This document shows positions 43,701 through 51,706 of a DNA stretch of 64,000 nt, in pieces. The notes beneath the pieces were generated by a model, which made no database searches, was not told the DNA's origin, and saw only the letters and a list, made by a program, of their open reading frames with translations. A program made the position numbers and the translations under genes. Origin of the DNA: Streptomyces sp. S3(2020) (GTDB lineage: Bacteria > Actinomycetota > Actinomycetes > Streptomycetales > Streptomycetaceae); contig NZ_JABERD010000001.1 in assembly GCF_013044505.1 (NCBI RefSeq), forward strand, positions 1 to 64,000, in the 5' to 3' direction. How positions within the stretch are numbered: the first letter of the stretch is position 1; each line of letters begins with the position of its first letter.

Positions 43701-44309
43701 ATGACCTTCGCCACCCCGGTGGCGATCAGCGCGGACACCGCGTACGTCGTCTCCTACCACGCGCCGAACGGCAACTACGCGGTGGACGGCGGCTACTTCG
43801 CCTCGGCCCACAAGTCGTATCCGCTGACCGCCCCCGCCGACATCAGCACGGCCCGCAACGGTCTCTACCGGTACGGCAGTGACGTGGCCTTCCCCAACAG
43901 TTCCTACGGATCCGCGAACTACTGGGTCGGGCCGCTCTTCACCGCCGAGGACCCGTCCGCGGCGCTGACGTCGGGCACCACGTCGGAGGAGACCGCGTCC
44001 CAGCTGGCGCGCACCGCCGACGCGTCGCACCCTCTGATCACGACACTGCCCAGCTCCACGAAGGTGGGGTCGGTGAAGGCGAAGCTGACCATCCTGCCGG
44101 GCGCCAAGGCCGCGGTCGCCAGGAAGCTTCACGTCAAGGCCGTCCTCAACTACGACCGGGCCACCCACAAGGTGTCCGTCCATCTGTCCGCCCCGCTGCC
44201 CGACGGCACACGGTTCAAGATCACGGTCACGGCCCGGGACAAGAAGCACCACACGGTCAAGTCCCATGACTGGACCCTGACCAGCAAGACCGTCCGCAAG
44301 AAGCACTAG
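40707..44309 (+). CDS. 1200-residue secreted protein: DMFase-like domain, Ig-like and two DUF4082 domains
   Basis: Signal peptide 1-32 (AVAAALIWAVLPQAVPAQA). Residues about 45-535 resemble the C-terminal domain of N,N-dimethylformamidase large subunits (VEIYRLGWYGGDGARLM, IVVQTSDQTWQAYNDYGG, SSGHDEYWTQSQYDNV, YFSGNEVFWKTR). An Ig-like domain (about 550-640) follows, then a DUF4082 domain (about 648-810), a Big_5-type domain (about 815-912) and a second DUF4082 (about 919-1075). A basic tail ends KKH. The DUF4082 copies share THTGSLWS and ASGWQ. Catalytic activity is unproven; the domain arrangement is of an extracellular enzyme or adhesin acting on the cluster's glycan. GAGAGGT precedes the ATG. 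Confidence 0.82.
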   Translation: MNRWGRRLRGGRLAVAAALIWAVLPQAVPAQAASDPCGTGSNAIVCENSKTGSPMSDWYSPNSYGDIKGFTTKESVQAGDTVQFKIQSPVTYRVEIYRLGWYGGDGARLMSTATQAATTYPANFTTNPASCTTKASTGLVDCGNWPVTVNWTVPSDAVSGLYIANLTQTDGDGLMPYPFVVRKDSSTSDIVVQTSDQTWQAYNDYGGQDLYGGTGPAPDGRAYEVSYNRPLDIGGDNGIYGSEFMMLSWLERNGYDVSYLSGVDVSTHGDTLLENHDVYLSSGHDEYWTQSQYDNVLAARKAGVRQAYFSGNEVFWKTRLTPSIDGTSTSNRTLTCYKMTKMVQGNGIADPSGQWTGTWMDPTSTQYGMDYQPPNILTGSMFTVNGYRADAITVPGSYGKNRLWRNTSIANLTSSQTATFPTGTLGYEWDSDIVNSTRPAGAIHLSSTTVDIDDGKYRLDWGNMYGNGTATHNLVEFRDQDSGALVFGAGTVQWSWGLTNLPTYDPDDVVVTEDARMQQATVNVLADMGVQPQTLQSNLSSATASTDTTGPTITVSSPASGVTVPALKPVTISGTASDSGGGVVARTEVSTDGGTTWNAATGLTSWTYSWTPTTPGSASIKVRAVDDSVNIGAVTTIPLTVGPQACPCTIWPATAVPGTLNAGDAGPLELGVKVRTTVAGSITGIRFYKSPANTGTHTGSLWSASGTRLATGTFTNETASGWQQLNFATPVTVKANTTYVASYFAPNGGYSYDGGYFSGDSAGLAPLTALKSGTDGGNGVYKYSSTSAFPSSASSGSNYWVDVVLDTATASTTPPVVTSTSPTSGATGAAITTPVSAVFDHAIDGDTLTFTVKDPGGNTVPGAKTLPASNKATFTPSTELELNTTYTASVQAEDLWGNAMTAPVTWNFTTSSTPPAVTCPCSLWNTSTVPARTAVTDDPNSLELGTRFQSSASGWVTGVTFYKGATNTGTHTGSLWSAGGTLLASGTFTSESASGWQTMTFATPVAISADTAYVVSYHAPNGNYAVDGGYFASAHKSYPLTAPADISTARNGLYRYGSDVAFPNSSYGSANYWVGPLFTAEDPSAALTSGTTSEETASQLARTADASHPLITTLPSSTKVGSVKAKLTILPGAKAAVARKLHVKAVLNYDRATHKVSVHLSAPLPDGTRFKITVTARDKKHHTVKSHDWTLTSKTVRKKH

Positions 44310-44315
44310 TGCGCA

Positions 44316-44347
44316 CCGGTGCCGGCCTCCTCGGGGGCCGGCACCGG
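44316..44347 (+). terminator. 12-bp hairpin between the 1200-residue protein and the GT2 gene
   Basis: CCGGTGCCGGCC (44316-44327) pairs perfectly with GGCCGGCACCGG (44336-44347) around an 8-nt loop, 7 nt after the stop. It lies 18 nt before the ATG of the next gene on the same strand, so it may terminate or attenuate transcription, or process the mRNA. Confidence 0.65.
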
Positions 44348-44365
44348 GGATTGGCCTCATCACCG

Positions 44366-45412
44366 ATGTCCACCGTCAGTGTCGTGATCCCCTGCTACAA
44401 GTACGGCGACTTCCTCGCCGACTGCGTCGGCAGCGTCCTGGACGAGCAGGACGGCGTCGACGTCCGGGTCCTCATCATCGACGACGCCTCGCCCGACGAC
44501 TCGGCGGAGACCGCACGCAAGCTGGCGGCCTCCGACCCGCGGATCGAGGTCCGCGTCCACGAGACCAACAAGGGCCACATCGCCACCTACAACGAGGGCC
44601 TCCTCGAATGGGCCGACGGTGACTACGTAGCACTCCTGTCCGCCGACGACCGCCTGGTCCCCGGCGCCCTGGTACGCGCCGCCGCGCTCCTCGACGCCCA
44701 TCCGGAGGCGGGGTTCGCCTACGGACGTCCCCTGCGCTTCCAGCACGGCGGTCCGCTGCCCGAGGCCCGTACCAGCGGCACCGGTTCGGTCGTCTACCCC
44801 GGGCACTGGTGGCTGGAGCGCCGCTTCCGGGAGGGCACCGGCTGCATCACCTCACCCGAGGTGGTCGTCCGCACCAGTCTCCAGCGCGAGGTGGGGGGCT
44901 ACGACCCCGCGCTCCCGCACGCCGGCGACATCGAGATGTGGATGCGGCTCGCCGCCCGCGCCGACGTCGGCTACGTACGCGGCGCCGACCAGGCCTTCTA
45001 CCGCGTCCACGGCAACAACATGTCCACCACCGACTTCGGCGGCCAGCTCGACGACCTCCGCCAGCGCCTGGTGGCCTACGACTCCGTGCTCGACAAATGC
45101 TCCGACCTGCTGCCACAGGCCGACCGGCTCGCCGGCGCCGTGCACACCCGCCTCGCCCGCTTCGCGCTGCGCCGTGCCTACCGGGCCTACGACCGGGGGC
45201 GCACCGACGTCGTCCCGGTCGACGAACTCGTGGCGTTCGCCGAGGAGTGCCTGCCGGGCTACGCTGCGCTGCCCGAGTACCGCGCACTACGGCTCAGACA
45301 GCGGATCGGAGCCAAGGCGATGCCGTATCTGCAACCGCTCGTGTGGTCGGCCGTGGCCGAGCGCGGGCGGGAGTGGCTGTGGTGGGAGTCGTGGAAGCGC
45401 CGCGGGATCTGA
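44366..45412 (+). CDS. Family 2 glycosyltransferase
   Basis: A 348-residue GT-A enzyme: VSVVIPCYKYGDFLADCVGS, VLIIDDASPDDSAE, YVALLSADDRLVPGALV as the metal-binding Asp motif, and GCITSPEVVVRTSL and GDIEMWMRLAARADV later. The frame is open to 44309, but that extension is the hairpin region, so ATG 44366 is chosen although its ribosome-binding site is weak. It ends 17 bp before the convergent Wzz-like gene. Presumably adds one residue of the repeat unit; donor unknown. Confidence 0.87.
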   Translation: MSTVSVVIPCYKYGDFLADCVGSVLDEQDGVDVRVLIIDDASPDDSAETARKLAASDPRIEVRVHETNKGHIATYNEGLLEWADGDYVALLSADDRLVPGALVRAAALLDAHPEAGFAYGRPLRFQHGGPLPEARTSGTGSVVYPGHWWLERRFREGTGCITSPEVVVRTSLQREVGGYDPALPHAGDIEMWMRLAARADVGYVRGADQAFYRVHGNNMSTTDFGGQLDDLRQRLVAYDSVLDKCSDLLPQADRLAGAVHTRLARFALRRAYRAYDRGRTDVVPVDELVAFAEECLPGYAALPEYRALRLRQRIGAKAMPYLQPLVWSAVAERGREWLWWESWKRRGI

Positions 45413-45429
45413 TGACCTCGCCGCACGGC

Positions 45430-46119
45430 TCAGCCCGCCACCGGAACCCCGCCGGCCCGGGAGAACGGCTCCGGTTCCTGTTCCTGTTCCTGGGCAGTGT
45501 CCCGCCTGCTCCCGCGACCCGGCGCGTACCGGTCGAACCACAGCGCGCCGAGGATCGCCGCGAGCCCGCCCAGCAGCGCCGTACCCGCCAGCGCGCGGCT
45601 CTTGGTGCCCTGCACCTGGGCGGCGCTCGGCGTGACCAGCACGGACGCGTTGATCCGCGACTCCGGCGCGATCCCCTGCGCCTCCTGGATGTCCGACACA
45701 TGCCCGGCGTAGACGTCGATGATCCGGCGGACCGCGGTGTCGGCCGCGGCCGGATCGCCCCCGCGAGCCTGCACCTGCACCGAGGGGATCAGATAGCGGG
45801 GCGTCGCGCTGGTGCCGCTGTTGCGCGGGATCAGCTGGTAGGTGCCGTGGACACCGGCGGAAGCCAACTCCTCGCGTCCGGCGGGCGATTCGAGCTGCTG
45901 GATGACGCCGTACGAGAGCGTGGCGAGCGGCGGCTGGAGATTCGTCAGCTGGTTGGGCTGGTTGCCCGTCACCGGCGGCTTGAGGACGACCACCGCCGAA
46001 CTCAGGTACACCGGGGTCGGGCGCAGCACCGGATAGGCTGCGGCGGCCGTCAGCAGGAGCACGAGCAGCGACACGTACCAGCGGCGGAGCAGCGCTTCGG
46101 CGACGTCACGAGGCGACAC
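45430..46119 (-). CDS. Wzz-like polysaccharide chain-length/co-polymerase protein
   Basis: A 229-residue membrane protein. Two membrane segments (about 15-33 and 175-195: LLVLLLTAAAAYPVL; ALAGTALLGGLAAILGALWF) flank an extracytoplasmic domain with YLSSAVVVLKPP at the start and helical middle. This is the Wzz topology without a tyrosine-kinase domain. It converges with the GT2 gene and diverges from the Wzz-Wzy fusion gene across 77 bp. One of three Wzz-like proteins in the locus. Confidence 0.75.
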   Translation of the reverse strand: MSPRDVAEALLRRWYVSLLVLLLTAAAAYPVLRPTPVYLSSAVVVLKPPVTGNQPNQLTNLQPPLATLSYGVIQQLESPAGREELASAGVHGTYQLIPRNSGTSATPRYLIPSVQVQARGGDPAAADTAVRRIIDVYAGHVSDIQEAQGIAPESRINASVLVTPSAAQVQGTKSRALAGTALLGGLAAILGALWFDRYAPGRGSRRDTAQEQEQEPEPFSRAGGVPVAG

Positions 46120-46196
46120 AGGGATTCCTTCCGTCGGCCTCGATCCTCGCAGGCGCCGGGGCGGGCCGCTACCGAATCACACCGGGGAGAGTTCTC

Positions 46197-48230
46197 ATGA
46201 GCCTGGGCGACATCTGGGCGATCATGTGCAGGCGCTGGTACTTCATGGTGCCCCTCACCCTGCTCAGCCTTCTCGCGGGCGGCTATCTGTACCGGACCGT
46301 CCCCGTCTCCTACCAGTCGCAGAGCTCCGTCACGCTCCTGGACTCCACGGCGGTCGCCGAGTTGGCGCCGACCTTCGGCAACCCCATCTCGAACGCGGGC
46401 GGTTCACTGGTCGTCACGGCCGACGTGCTGATCAGGACGCTCCAGTCGAGCGAGTCGGCCAAGGAACTGCGCTCCCGAGGCGTCACGGACCGGTACACGG
46501 TCGGATTCGCACCGGCCGCCGACAGCCCGCTGCTCACCCTGAGCGTGACCGGCACCGACCGGGCGAAGGTGCTGGAGGAGACCACCACCCTCACCGAGTT
46601 CACCGGGGAGCAGCTCAAGGCCCTGCAAGCGGCCTCCAAGGTGCCGACGGGCTACCTCGTGCAGGCCGCGCCGGTCGTGCTGCCGCAGACACCGGTCTCG
46701 CAGCCCAAAGCCCGCTACCAGAACATCGCGTCGGTCGTCATCGTCGGAGTCGTCAGCGCGTTCCTGCTGTCCATCCTGGCCGAAGGCGTCGCGGTGGTCC
46801 GCCGCAGGGGACGCGCCCGGGACGGATACGTCCCCCGCCGCCATCGCGCCAAGCCCCCCGAGCGGGCCCCCAGGGGCCTGCTGACGCGGAGACTGGACGC
46901 CACGACGATCCTCACCGGCTATCTGGCGCTGGCCTTCTTCGTCCCCTCCAACCTCACCCTGCCCGCGCTGGGCGGCGTCGGCACCCCGGCCAACGTCTTC
47001 GCCCTGCTGGGACTCCTCTGGTACCTCGCGACCTGGCTCGGCGGCCGCATCCGCCCGGCCGAGGGCACCAGGCTGCCGCGCGTGGCGATGTGCCTGCTCG
47101 CCGTGGCGGTGCTCCTGTCCTACGTCGCCGACGCGACCCGCGAGAGCACCCACGAAGAGGTCCTCGGGGCCGACCGCGGGCTCATCGGGCTCGGGGTCTG
47201 GGTGGCGCTGGTGGTGCTGGCATCGGCCGGCATCCAGGAACGCGGCCGACTGGAGACCCTGATGCGCCGGCTCGTCGTCCTGGGCACGGTGGTCGCCCTC
47301 ATCGGCTACTACGACTTCTTCGCCGCGACCAACATCGCCGACTCCATCCACATCCCCGGCCTCCAGTCGAGCACCGCGGGGATCAGCGCCATGGACCGCG
47401 GCTCGTTCACCCGGCCGCGTTCCACCACGGCCCATCCGCTGGAGTTCGGCGGAATGCTGGCCATCCTCGTGCCCTTCGCCGTCCACCAGGCGTTCGATCC
47501 GGTACGCCGGCACGCCGGCGCGCTGCGCCGCTGGGCCCCGGTGGCGATCATGGCGGGCGCGCTGCCGCTGACGGTCTCCAGGACATCCATCATCGGCGCG
47601 CTCATCGTGATCCTGGTGATGGTGCCCCGCTGGAAGCCGCAGCGGCGCTGGGCGGCGATCGCCATCATCATGGGCTCGGTGGCCGGCTTCAAGGTGATCA
47701 TCCCCGGGCTGATCGGCACCATCACCAACCTGTTCGCGAGCTTCCTGTCCGGCTCCGACAGCAGCACCCAGGCACGCACCGTGAAGTACAGCGCGATCGT
47801 CCCCTACCTCGACGAACACCCCTGGTTCGGACGGGGGTTCGGCACCTTCACGCCCGACCTGTACTTCTTCACGGACAACCAGTACATGCTGACCCTGGCC
47901 GAGATGGGCATCGTGGGCCTGGTCGCGGTGCTCGCCCTGTTCATCACCGGAATACACACCGGTGGCACCATCCGCCGCCTCGCCCGCACCGACTCGGACC
48001 GCGAGCTCGGGCAGGCCTTCCTCGCCTCCGCGCTGGTCGCGCTGGTCATCAGCGCCACCTTCGACGCGCTCAGCTTCCCCATGTACGCCGGGATGTTCTT
48101 CCTGACCCTGGGGGCCGGCGGCAGCTACCTCGGTTTCGTCCGCCGCGAGGCCGCTGCGGCGGCGGTCGAGGTCCCCGCCCCCCGTAAGCCGTCCGAAGCC
48201 CAGCTCCCTGAACTCGTGGAGTCCCGATGA
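46197..48230 (+). CDS. Wzz domain fused to a Wzy/O-antigen-ligase-type polymerase
   Basis: A 677-residue membrane protein in two parts. Residues 1-200 are a Wzz-like module: DIWAIMCRRWYFMVPLTLLS, an outer domain (VSYQSQSSVTLLDSTAVAEL, VTGTDRAKVLEETTTL) and a second membrane segment at about 176-198. After a basic loop (about 200-230), residues 235-650 have many membrane segments with polymerase/ligase hallmarks: RPRSTTAHPLEFGGMLAIL, LTVSRTSIIGALI and HPWFGRGFGTFTPDLYF followed by DNQYMLTLAEMGIVG. Repeat-unit polymerisation and its length control would thus sit in one polypeptide. The stop overlaps the next ATG by 4 bp. Confidence 0.85.
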   Translation: MSLGDIWAIMCRRWYFMVPLTLLSLLAGGYLYRTVPVSYQSQSSVTLLDSTAVAELAPTFGNPISNAGGSLVVTADVLIRTLQSSESAKELRSRGVTDRYTVGFAPAADSPLLTLSVTGTDRAKVLEETTTLTEFTGEQLKALQAASKVPTGYLVQAAPVVLPQTPVSQPKARYQNIASVVIVGVVSAFLLSILAEGVAVVRRRGRARDGYVPRRHRAKPPERAPRGLLTRRLDATTILTGYLALAFFVPSNLTLPALGGVGTPANVFALLGLLWYLATWLGGRIRPAEGTRLPRVAMCLLAVAVLLSYVADATRESTHEEVLGADRGLIGLGVWVALVVLASAGIQERGRLETLMRRLVVLGTVVALIGYYDFFAATNIADSIHIPGLQSSTAGISAMDRGSFTRPRSTTAHPLEFGGMLAILVPFAVHQAFDPVRRHAGALRRWAPVAIMAGALPLTVSRTSIIGALIVILVMVPRWKPQRRWAAIAIIMGSVAGFKVIIPGLIGTITNLFASFLSGSDSSTQARTVKYSAIVPYLDEHPWFGRGFGTFTPDLYFFTDNQYMLTLAEMGIVGLVAVLALFITGIHTGGTIRRLARTDSDRELGQAFLASALVALVISATFDALSFPMYAGMFFLTLGAGGSYLGFVRREAAAAAVEVPAPRKPSEAQLPELVESR

Positions 48231-49126
48231 GCCCCGTCGCCGTCATCGTCGTCACCTGGAACAGCGCCTCGGTGCTCCCCGGGTTCCTCGCCGCACTTCC
48301 CGAGGGCATGGCAGGCCTCGACTGGCGGCTGGTCGTCGCCGACAACGACTCCGCCGACGACACCGTGGAGGTGCTGCGCGAGCTGGCGCCGGACACCACG
48401 ATCGTCCAGACCGGCCGCAACGCCGGGTACGCGGCCGGGATCAACGCCGCGCTGGGCGCGGCCGGCGAGTACAGCGCGGTGCTGATCTGCAATCCCGACA
48501 TCCGGATGCGCCAGGGCTGCGCCAAGCGCCTCGTCGACAACCTCGGCGACGGGGTCGGGATCGCCGTACCCCTGCTGTACGAGGAGGGCAGCGCCACACC
48601 CCATCGCTCGCTACGCCGTGAGTCGACCGTCCTGCGGGCGCTCGGCGAAGCCGTGATCGGCAACACCCGGGCCGGCCGGTTCCCGGCCCTCAGTGAACTC
48701 GTCACCGACCCCGCCGCGTACCGGCACCCCACCCGGGCGGACTGGGCGACCGGCGCGCTCATGGCGATATCGGCGGACTGCCTGACCGCGTGCGGCCCGT
48801 GGGACGAGTCGTTCTTCCTCTACTCGGAGGAGACCGAGTACTGCCTGCGAGCGAGGGACCGGGGCTACGCCACCCAACTGGACCCGACAGCCGAGGCCGT
48901 CCACCTGGGAGGCGACTCCCAGGTGTCCCCCCGCCTGTGGACCCTGCTCACCCTCAACAGGGTCCGCCTGTACCGAAAGCGCCACGGCGCCCTGGCCACG
49001 GCGGCGTTCCGGGCGGCGGTGCTGCTCCGCGAAACCTCACGCGCGGCGCTGGGCCGCAAGGCGAGCCGAGCGGCGGCAGCAGCTCTGGCCCGACCGGGCG
49101 CTCTGCTGACAACGCCGGGCCCGTAG
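48227..49126 (+). CDS. Family 2 glycosyltransferase (rhamnosyltransferase-like)
   Basis: A 299-residue GT-A enzyme of the WbbL/COG1216 type: VAVIVVTWNSASVLPGFL, VVADNDSADDTVEVL, GYAAGINAAL, AVLICNPDIRM and WATGALMAISADCL followed by DESFFLYSEETEYCLR. That group often uses dTDP-rhamnose or similar donors. ATG overlaps the Wzz-Wzy stop. Followed by a hairpin element before the convergent methyltransferase gene. Confidence 0.88.
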   Translation: MSPVAVIVVTWNSASVLPGFLAALPEGMAGLDWRLVVADNDSADDTVEVLRELAPDTTIVQTGRNAGYAAGINAALGAAGEYSAVLICNPDIRMRQGCAKRLVDNLGDGVGIAVPLLYEEGSATPHRSLRRESTVLRALGEAVIGNTRAGRFPALSELVTDPAAYRHPTRADWATGALMAISADCLTACGPWDESFFLYSEETEYCLRARDRGYATQLDPTAEAVHLGGDSQVSPRLWTLLTLNRVRLYRKRHGALATAAFRAAVLLRETSRAALGRKASRAAAAALARPGALLTTPGP

Positions 49127-49143
49127 ATGTCCTCAAGGGGCGC

Positions 49144-49190
49144 GGGGCTGTGTCAATATGCGGCTCCGCCGCGTGAGCGCGACCAGCCCC
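49144..49190. terminator. Nested hairpin of the common Streptomyces intergenic type
   Basis: GGGGCT (49144-49149) pairs with AGCCCC (49185-49190), enclosing a second stem GCGGC-TCC-GCCGC (49160-49172). It is flanked by GGGGCGCG and CACGCACCCGCAG. I recall this layout as a repeated intergenic element ending many Streptomyces genes. It sits between convergent genes. Confidence 0.6.
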
Positions 49191-49208
49191 CACGCACCCG
49201 CAGTCGCA

Positions 49209-50186
49209 CTACGACCGAACCCGGCACACCATCGCGACGAAATCGTGCCCCACATCAGAAAGCGCCGCGTCCTCCGCGGCGAAGCACCGCTCCAGCAACG
49301 CCAGCGTCTCCGGCTCCTGATCACGGAAGTTGTGCGCGATCCCCGAGAACGCGATGTGCAGCACCGTCCCCCCGTACGGCCGCTCCTCGACGACGTCGAA
49401 CTCGCGCCGCAACCCCGGCAGCAGCGCCGCCGCGTCGACCGCCTCGGAGGGATCGTCCAGCACCATCGACAGCCTGCTGGGCCGCACCACCCGCCGCTTG
49501 ATCCGACCGTCGGCCAGCCGCCGCCGCTCCTCGGGGAGCTGGGCCAACAGGGCGTTCGCCGCCTCCAGTTGGCCGTCGCTCCACTGGAACCGGGTCGGGC
49601 CGACGAACTCGTCGACCACGAATGTCCCATCGGGTTCGAGCAGCCGGGACAGCCGCGGCAGCGTCTCGTCGAGGTGGTCGAAGTGGTGCAGTGACTGAAG
49701 CCCCAGCAGGACGTCGAAGCGTTCCCCGTCGGCGGCCATCCGGTTGACGTCGGTGACCCGGAAGCGCAGGACGTCGGAGAGGCCCTCCTCGGCGGCGGTC
49801 CGGGTGGCGAAGTCGATCCGCTGCTGCGCCACGTCCACGCCCTCCAGGAGGGAGAACGCGCCGGTCCTCGCCCAGAGCAGCTCGTTGCCGCCGGTGCCGC
49901 AGCCCAGCGAGAGGCCGCGCAGATCGGTGCGCGGCGCGAAGTGCTTGGCGGCCACGTACTGGGGAAAGGACGTGTCCGCGTCGCCGGTCATCAGCAGGTT
50001 CCACCGTTTGATGACCGACGGTATCGCCCACCACTCGGTCAGCGACGGGTCGACCTGGGACCAGTGCTGGACCACGCGCGCGCCGCCGCGCACCCGGAGT
50101 TTGGCCAGCACCGGGTTCAGGTCCAGCTTGCGGACCTTGCGCAACAGCCGGTCGGCGTCATGTCTGTTGACGAGGTTGTTGAGCAT
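49209..50186 (-). CDS. Class I SAM-dependent methyltransferase
   Basis: A 325-residue protein with SAM motif I LSLGCGTGGNELLWA, acidic strand LEGVDVAQQRIDFA, and FDVLLGLQSLHHFDHLDETL as motif II/III. TFVVDEFVGPTRFQW follows. The N-terminal 80 residues (DADRLLRKVRKL, EWWAIPSVIKRWN) are an accessory helical part. Likely methylates a sugar of the surface polymer, judged only from location. ATG 50186 shares one base with the upstream methyltransferase stop. Confidence 0.85.
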   Translation of the reverse strand: MLNNLVNRHDADRLLRKVRKLDLNPVLAKLRVRGGARVVQHWSQVDPSLTEWWAIPSVIKRWNLLMTGDADTSFPQYVAAKHFAPRTDLRGLSLGCGTGGNELLWARTGAFSLLEGVDVAQQRIDFATRTAAEEGLSDVLRFRVTDVNRMAADGERFDVLLGLQSLHHFDHLDETLPRLSRLLEPDGTFVVDEFVGPTRFQWSDGQLEAANALLAQLPEERRRLADGRIKRRVVRPSRLSMVLDDPSEAVDAAALLPGLRREFDVVEERPYGGTVLHIAFSGIAHNFRDQEPETLALLERCFAAEDAALSDVGHDFVAMVCRVRS

Positions 50187-50857
50187 CAGCGCTCCGTCCG
50201 TACGGCGATGAGCGACTTCGGGGCCCCGAGCACCCGCTCGCTGAGGAGCACCGAGTCGGGGAACAGGTAGCGCATCTCGGTGCGGGTCAGCAGCTCGATG
50301 TTGATCACCGCGTTCATCGCCGACTCCGGGCTGTCGGGGCGGCTGTGGACCAGCGGCCAGCGCCGTACCAGACGGGCCCTGGCGGCCAGCGGCAGGAACT
50401 GGAAGCCGGGCGCCACGAAGTGCGGTTCGACGGGGAAGTAGCGGTAGGGGGTCTGGATCCAGTGCCGCGGGGCCAGTTGCCCGACGGCGGCGACGAACCG
50501 CTGCCGCTGGCTGTGGCCGCCCACGTGCTCGATGGTCGAGTTGGAGAACACCAGGTCGTAGCCGCCCTTGGCGCTCAGCTCGGCGGCGACCTGCGGGTCG
50601 GTGACGTCGGCGACCTCGGTGGTGATCCAGTCGGGCACGTCGGAGGGGTGTTCCTCCAGGTTGATCAGGTGGACGTGCTTGGCGCGCACCGGTGCGCGCA
50701 GCCACATCTCGGCCGTGCCGCCCAGGTCCACCACGCTCATGTTCTCGATACCGGGGAAGCAGCGCCGGAACCGCTCCCAGCGGGCGACGCGCATGCGTTC
50801 GCCCAGGGAGCCGGGCGCGTCGACGAACTTGTTTCTGAGGGCCCGGGATCGGGGCAT
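50186..50857 (-). CDS. Second SAM-dependent methyltransferase
   Basis: A 223-residue protein: MSVVDLGGTAEMW is a short SAM motif I, VHLINLEEHPSDVPDW the beta-2 acid, and YDLVFSNSTIEHVGGHSQ the motif II region with a His typical of class I methyltransferases. ATG 50857 has AGGTGG at good spacing; a GTG 12 bp upstream is possible. Coupled to the first methyltransferase and 39 bp downstream of a GT2 gene. Confidence 0.82.
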   Translation of the reverse strand: MPRSRALRNKFVDAPGSLGERMRVARWERFRRCFPGIENMSVVDLGGTAEMWLRAPVRAKHVHLINLEEHPSDVPDWITTEVADVTDPQVAAELSAKGGYDLVFSNSTIEHVGGHSQRQRFVAAVGQLAPRHWIQTPYRYFPVEPHFVAPGFQFLPLAARARLVRRWPLVHSRPDSPESAMNAVINIELLTRTEMRYLFPDSVLLSERVLGAPKSLIAVRTER

Positions 50858-50896
50858 CGGATCAACCACCTGTGGTCGGAGCGGACTGTGGCAGCG

Positions 50897-51706
50897 TCAG
50901 CTGGGCTGACGCCATTGCGTGTAGAAGCTGGCCGGGTTCATCAGGTACCGGACGGTCGGGTGCGGCACATGGCGCACCCGGTACCGGCGGCCGTAGCGGC
51001 GGATCAGCTCCCAGTCCTCGCGGGGCAGCACCTGAGGTGTGCGGCGCAGCCGGCTGAAGCGCAGGGAGCGATTGCGGCGGGCGACGAAGGCGTTGGTGTC
51101 CAGGAAGGCCTCGCGGGCGGCGCGGCGGCGGTCGTAGGGCACCGACAGGATGTCGTTCTCGGTGCCGTCGGGCCGGACGCGGCGCAGTGCCGTGTAGACG
51201 CCGTCGGGTCCGCCGGGGGAGTCCAGGACCGCCAGCGCCCGTTCCAGATGGTCGGGTTCCCACAGGTTGTCGTCGTCCAGGAACGCCACGTACCGCGAGC
51301 GGGTGAGACGGATGCCCACGTTGCGCACGACGCCCGCCACCGCGGTGTTGTGGGCCAGTGAGACGGCGAACAGCCGTGGGTCGGTGGGGAGTTCGGGCAG
51401 TCCGGCGCCGTCGTCGACCACGATCACGACCTGGTCGCGCACGGTCTGGTCCAGGGCCGAGCGCACCGCGGCACGCAGCGCCTCGGGGCGTCGGTGGGTG
51501 GCGATGACCGTGGCGACCAGCGCCGCGGGCGGTGCGGACAGGGCGGCGGCCAGCCGTCGGATCTCGGCGTCCTCGATCCGGCGCAGCCGCACCGCGGAGG
51601 GGGCCAGCAGGACCTTGTTCCTGGCCTCGAAGAGCACCAGCCAGCCGAACACCGCCTTCAGCAGCGTCCAGGGCGCCCGCGCGAGACGGCGCGCGACGCC
51701 GTTCAC
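50897..51706 (-). CDS. Family 2 glycosyltransferase
   Basis: A 269-residue GT-A protein. After an N-terminal amphipathic or membrane-associated stretch (LLKAVFGWLVLFEARNKVLL) comes VATVIATHRRPEALRAAVRS, VVIVVDDGAGLPEL, and RYVAFLDDDNLWEPDHLERA as the DxD-like motif. LPREDWELIRRYG ends the acceptor region. GTG 51706 overlaps the stop of the beta-helix lipoprotein by 4 bp. Donor unknown. Confidence 0.86.
   Translation of the reverse strand: MNGVARRLARAPWTLLKAVFGWLVLFEARNKVLLAPSAVRLRRIEDAEIRRLAAALSAPPAALVATVIATHRRPEALRAAVRSALDQTVRDQVVIVVDDGAGLPELPTDPRLFAVSLAHNTAVAGVVRNVGIRLTRSRYVAFLDDDNLWEPDHLERALAVLDSPGGPDGVYTALRRVRPDGTENDILSVPYDRRRAAREAFLDTNAFVARRNRSLRFSRLRRTPQVLPREDWELIRRYGRRYRVRHVPHPTVRYLMNPASFYTQWRQPS

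Noticed and set aside
42441..44363. 640-codon antisense frame across the DMFase-like gene
   Set aside because: Low-complexity Gly/Arg/Val translation opposite a gene with clear domains.
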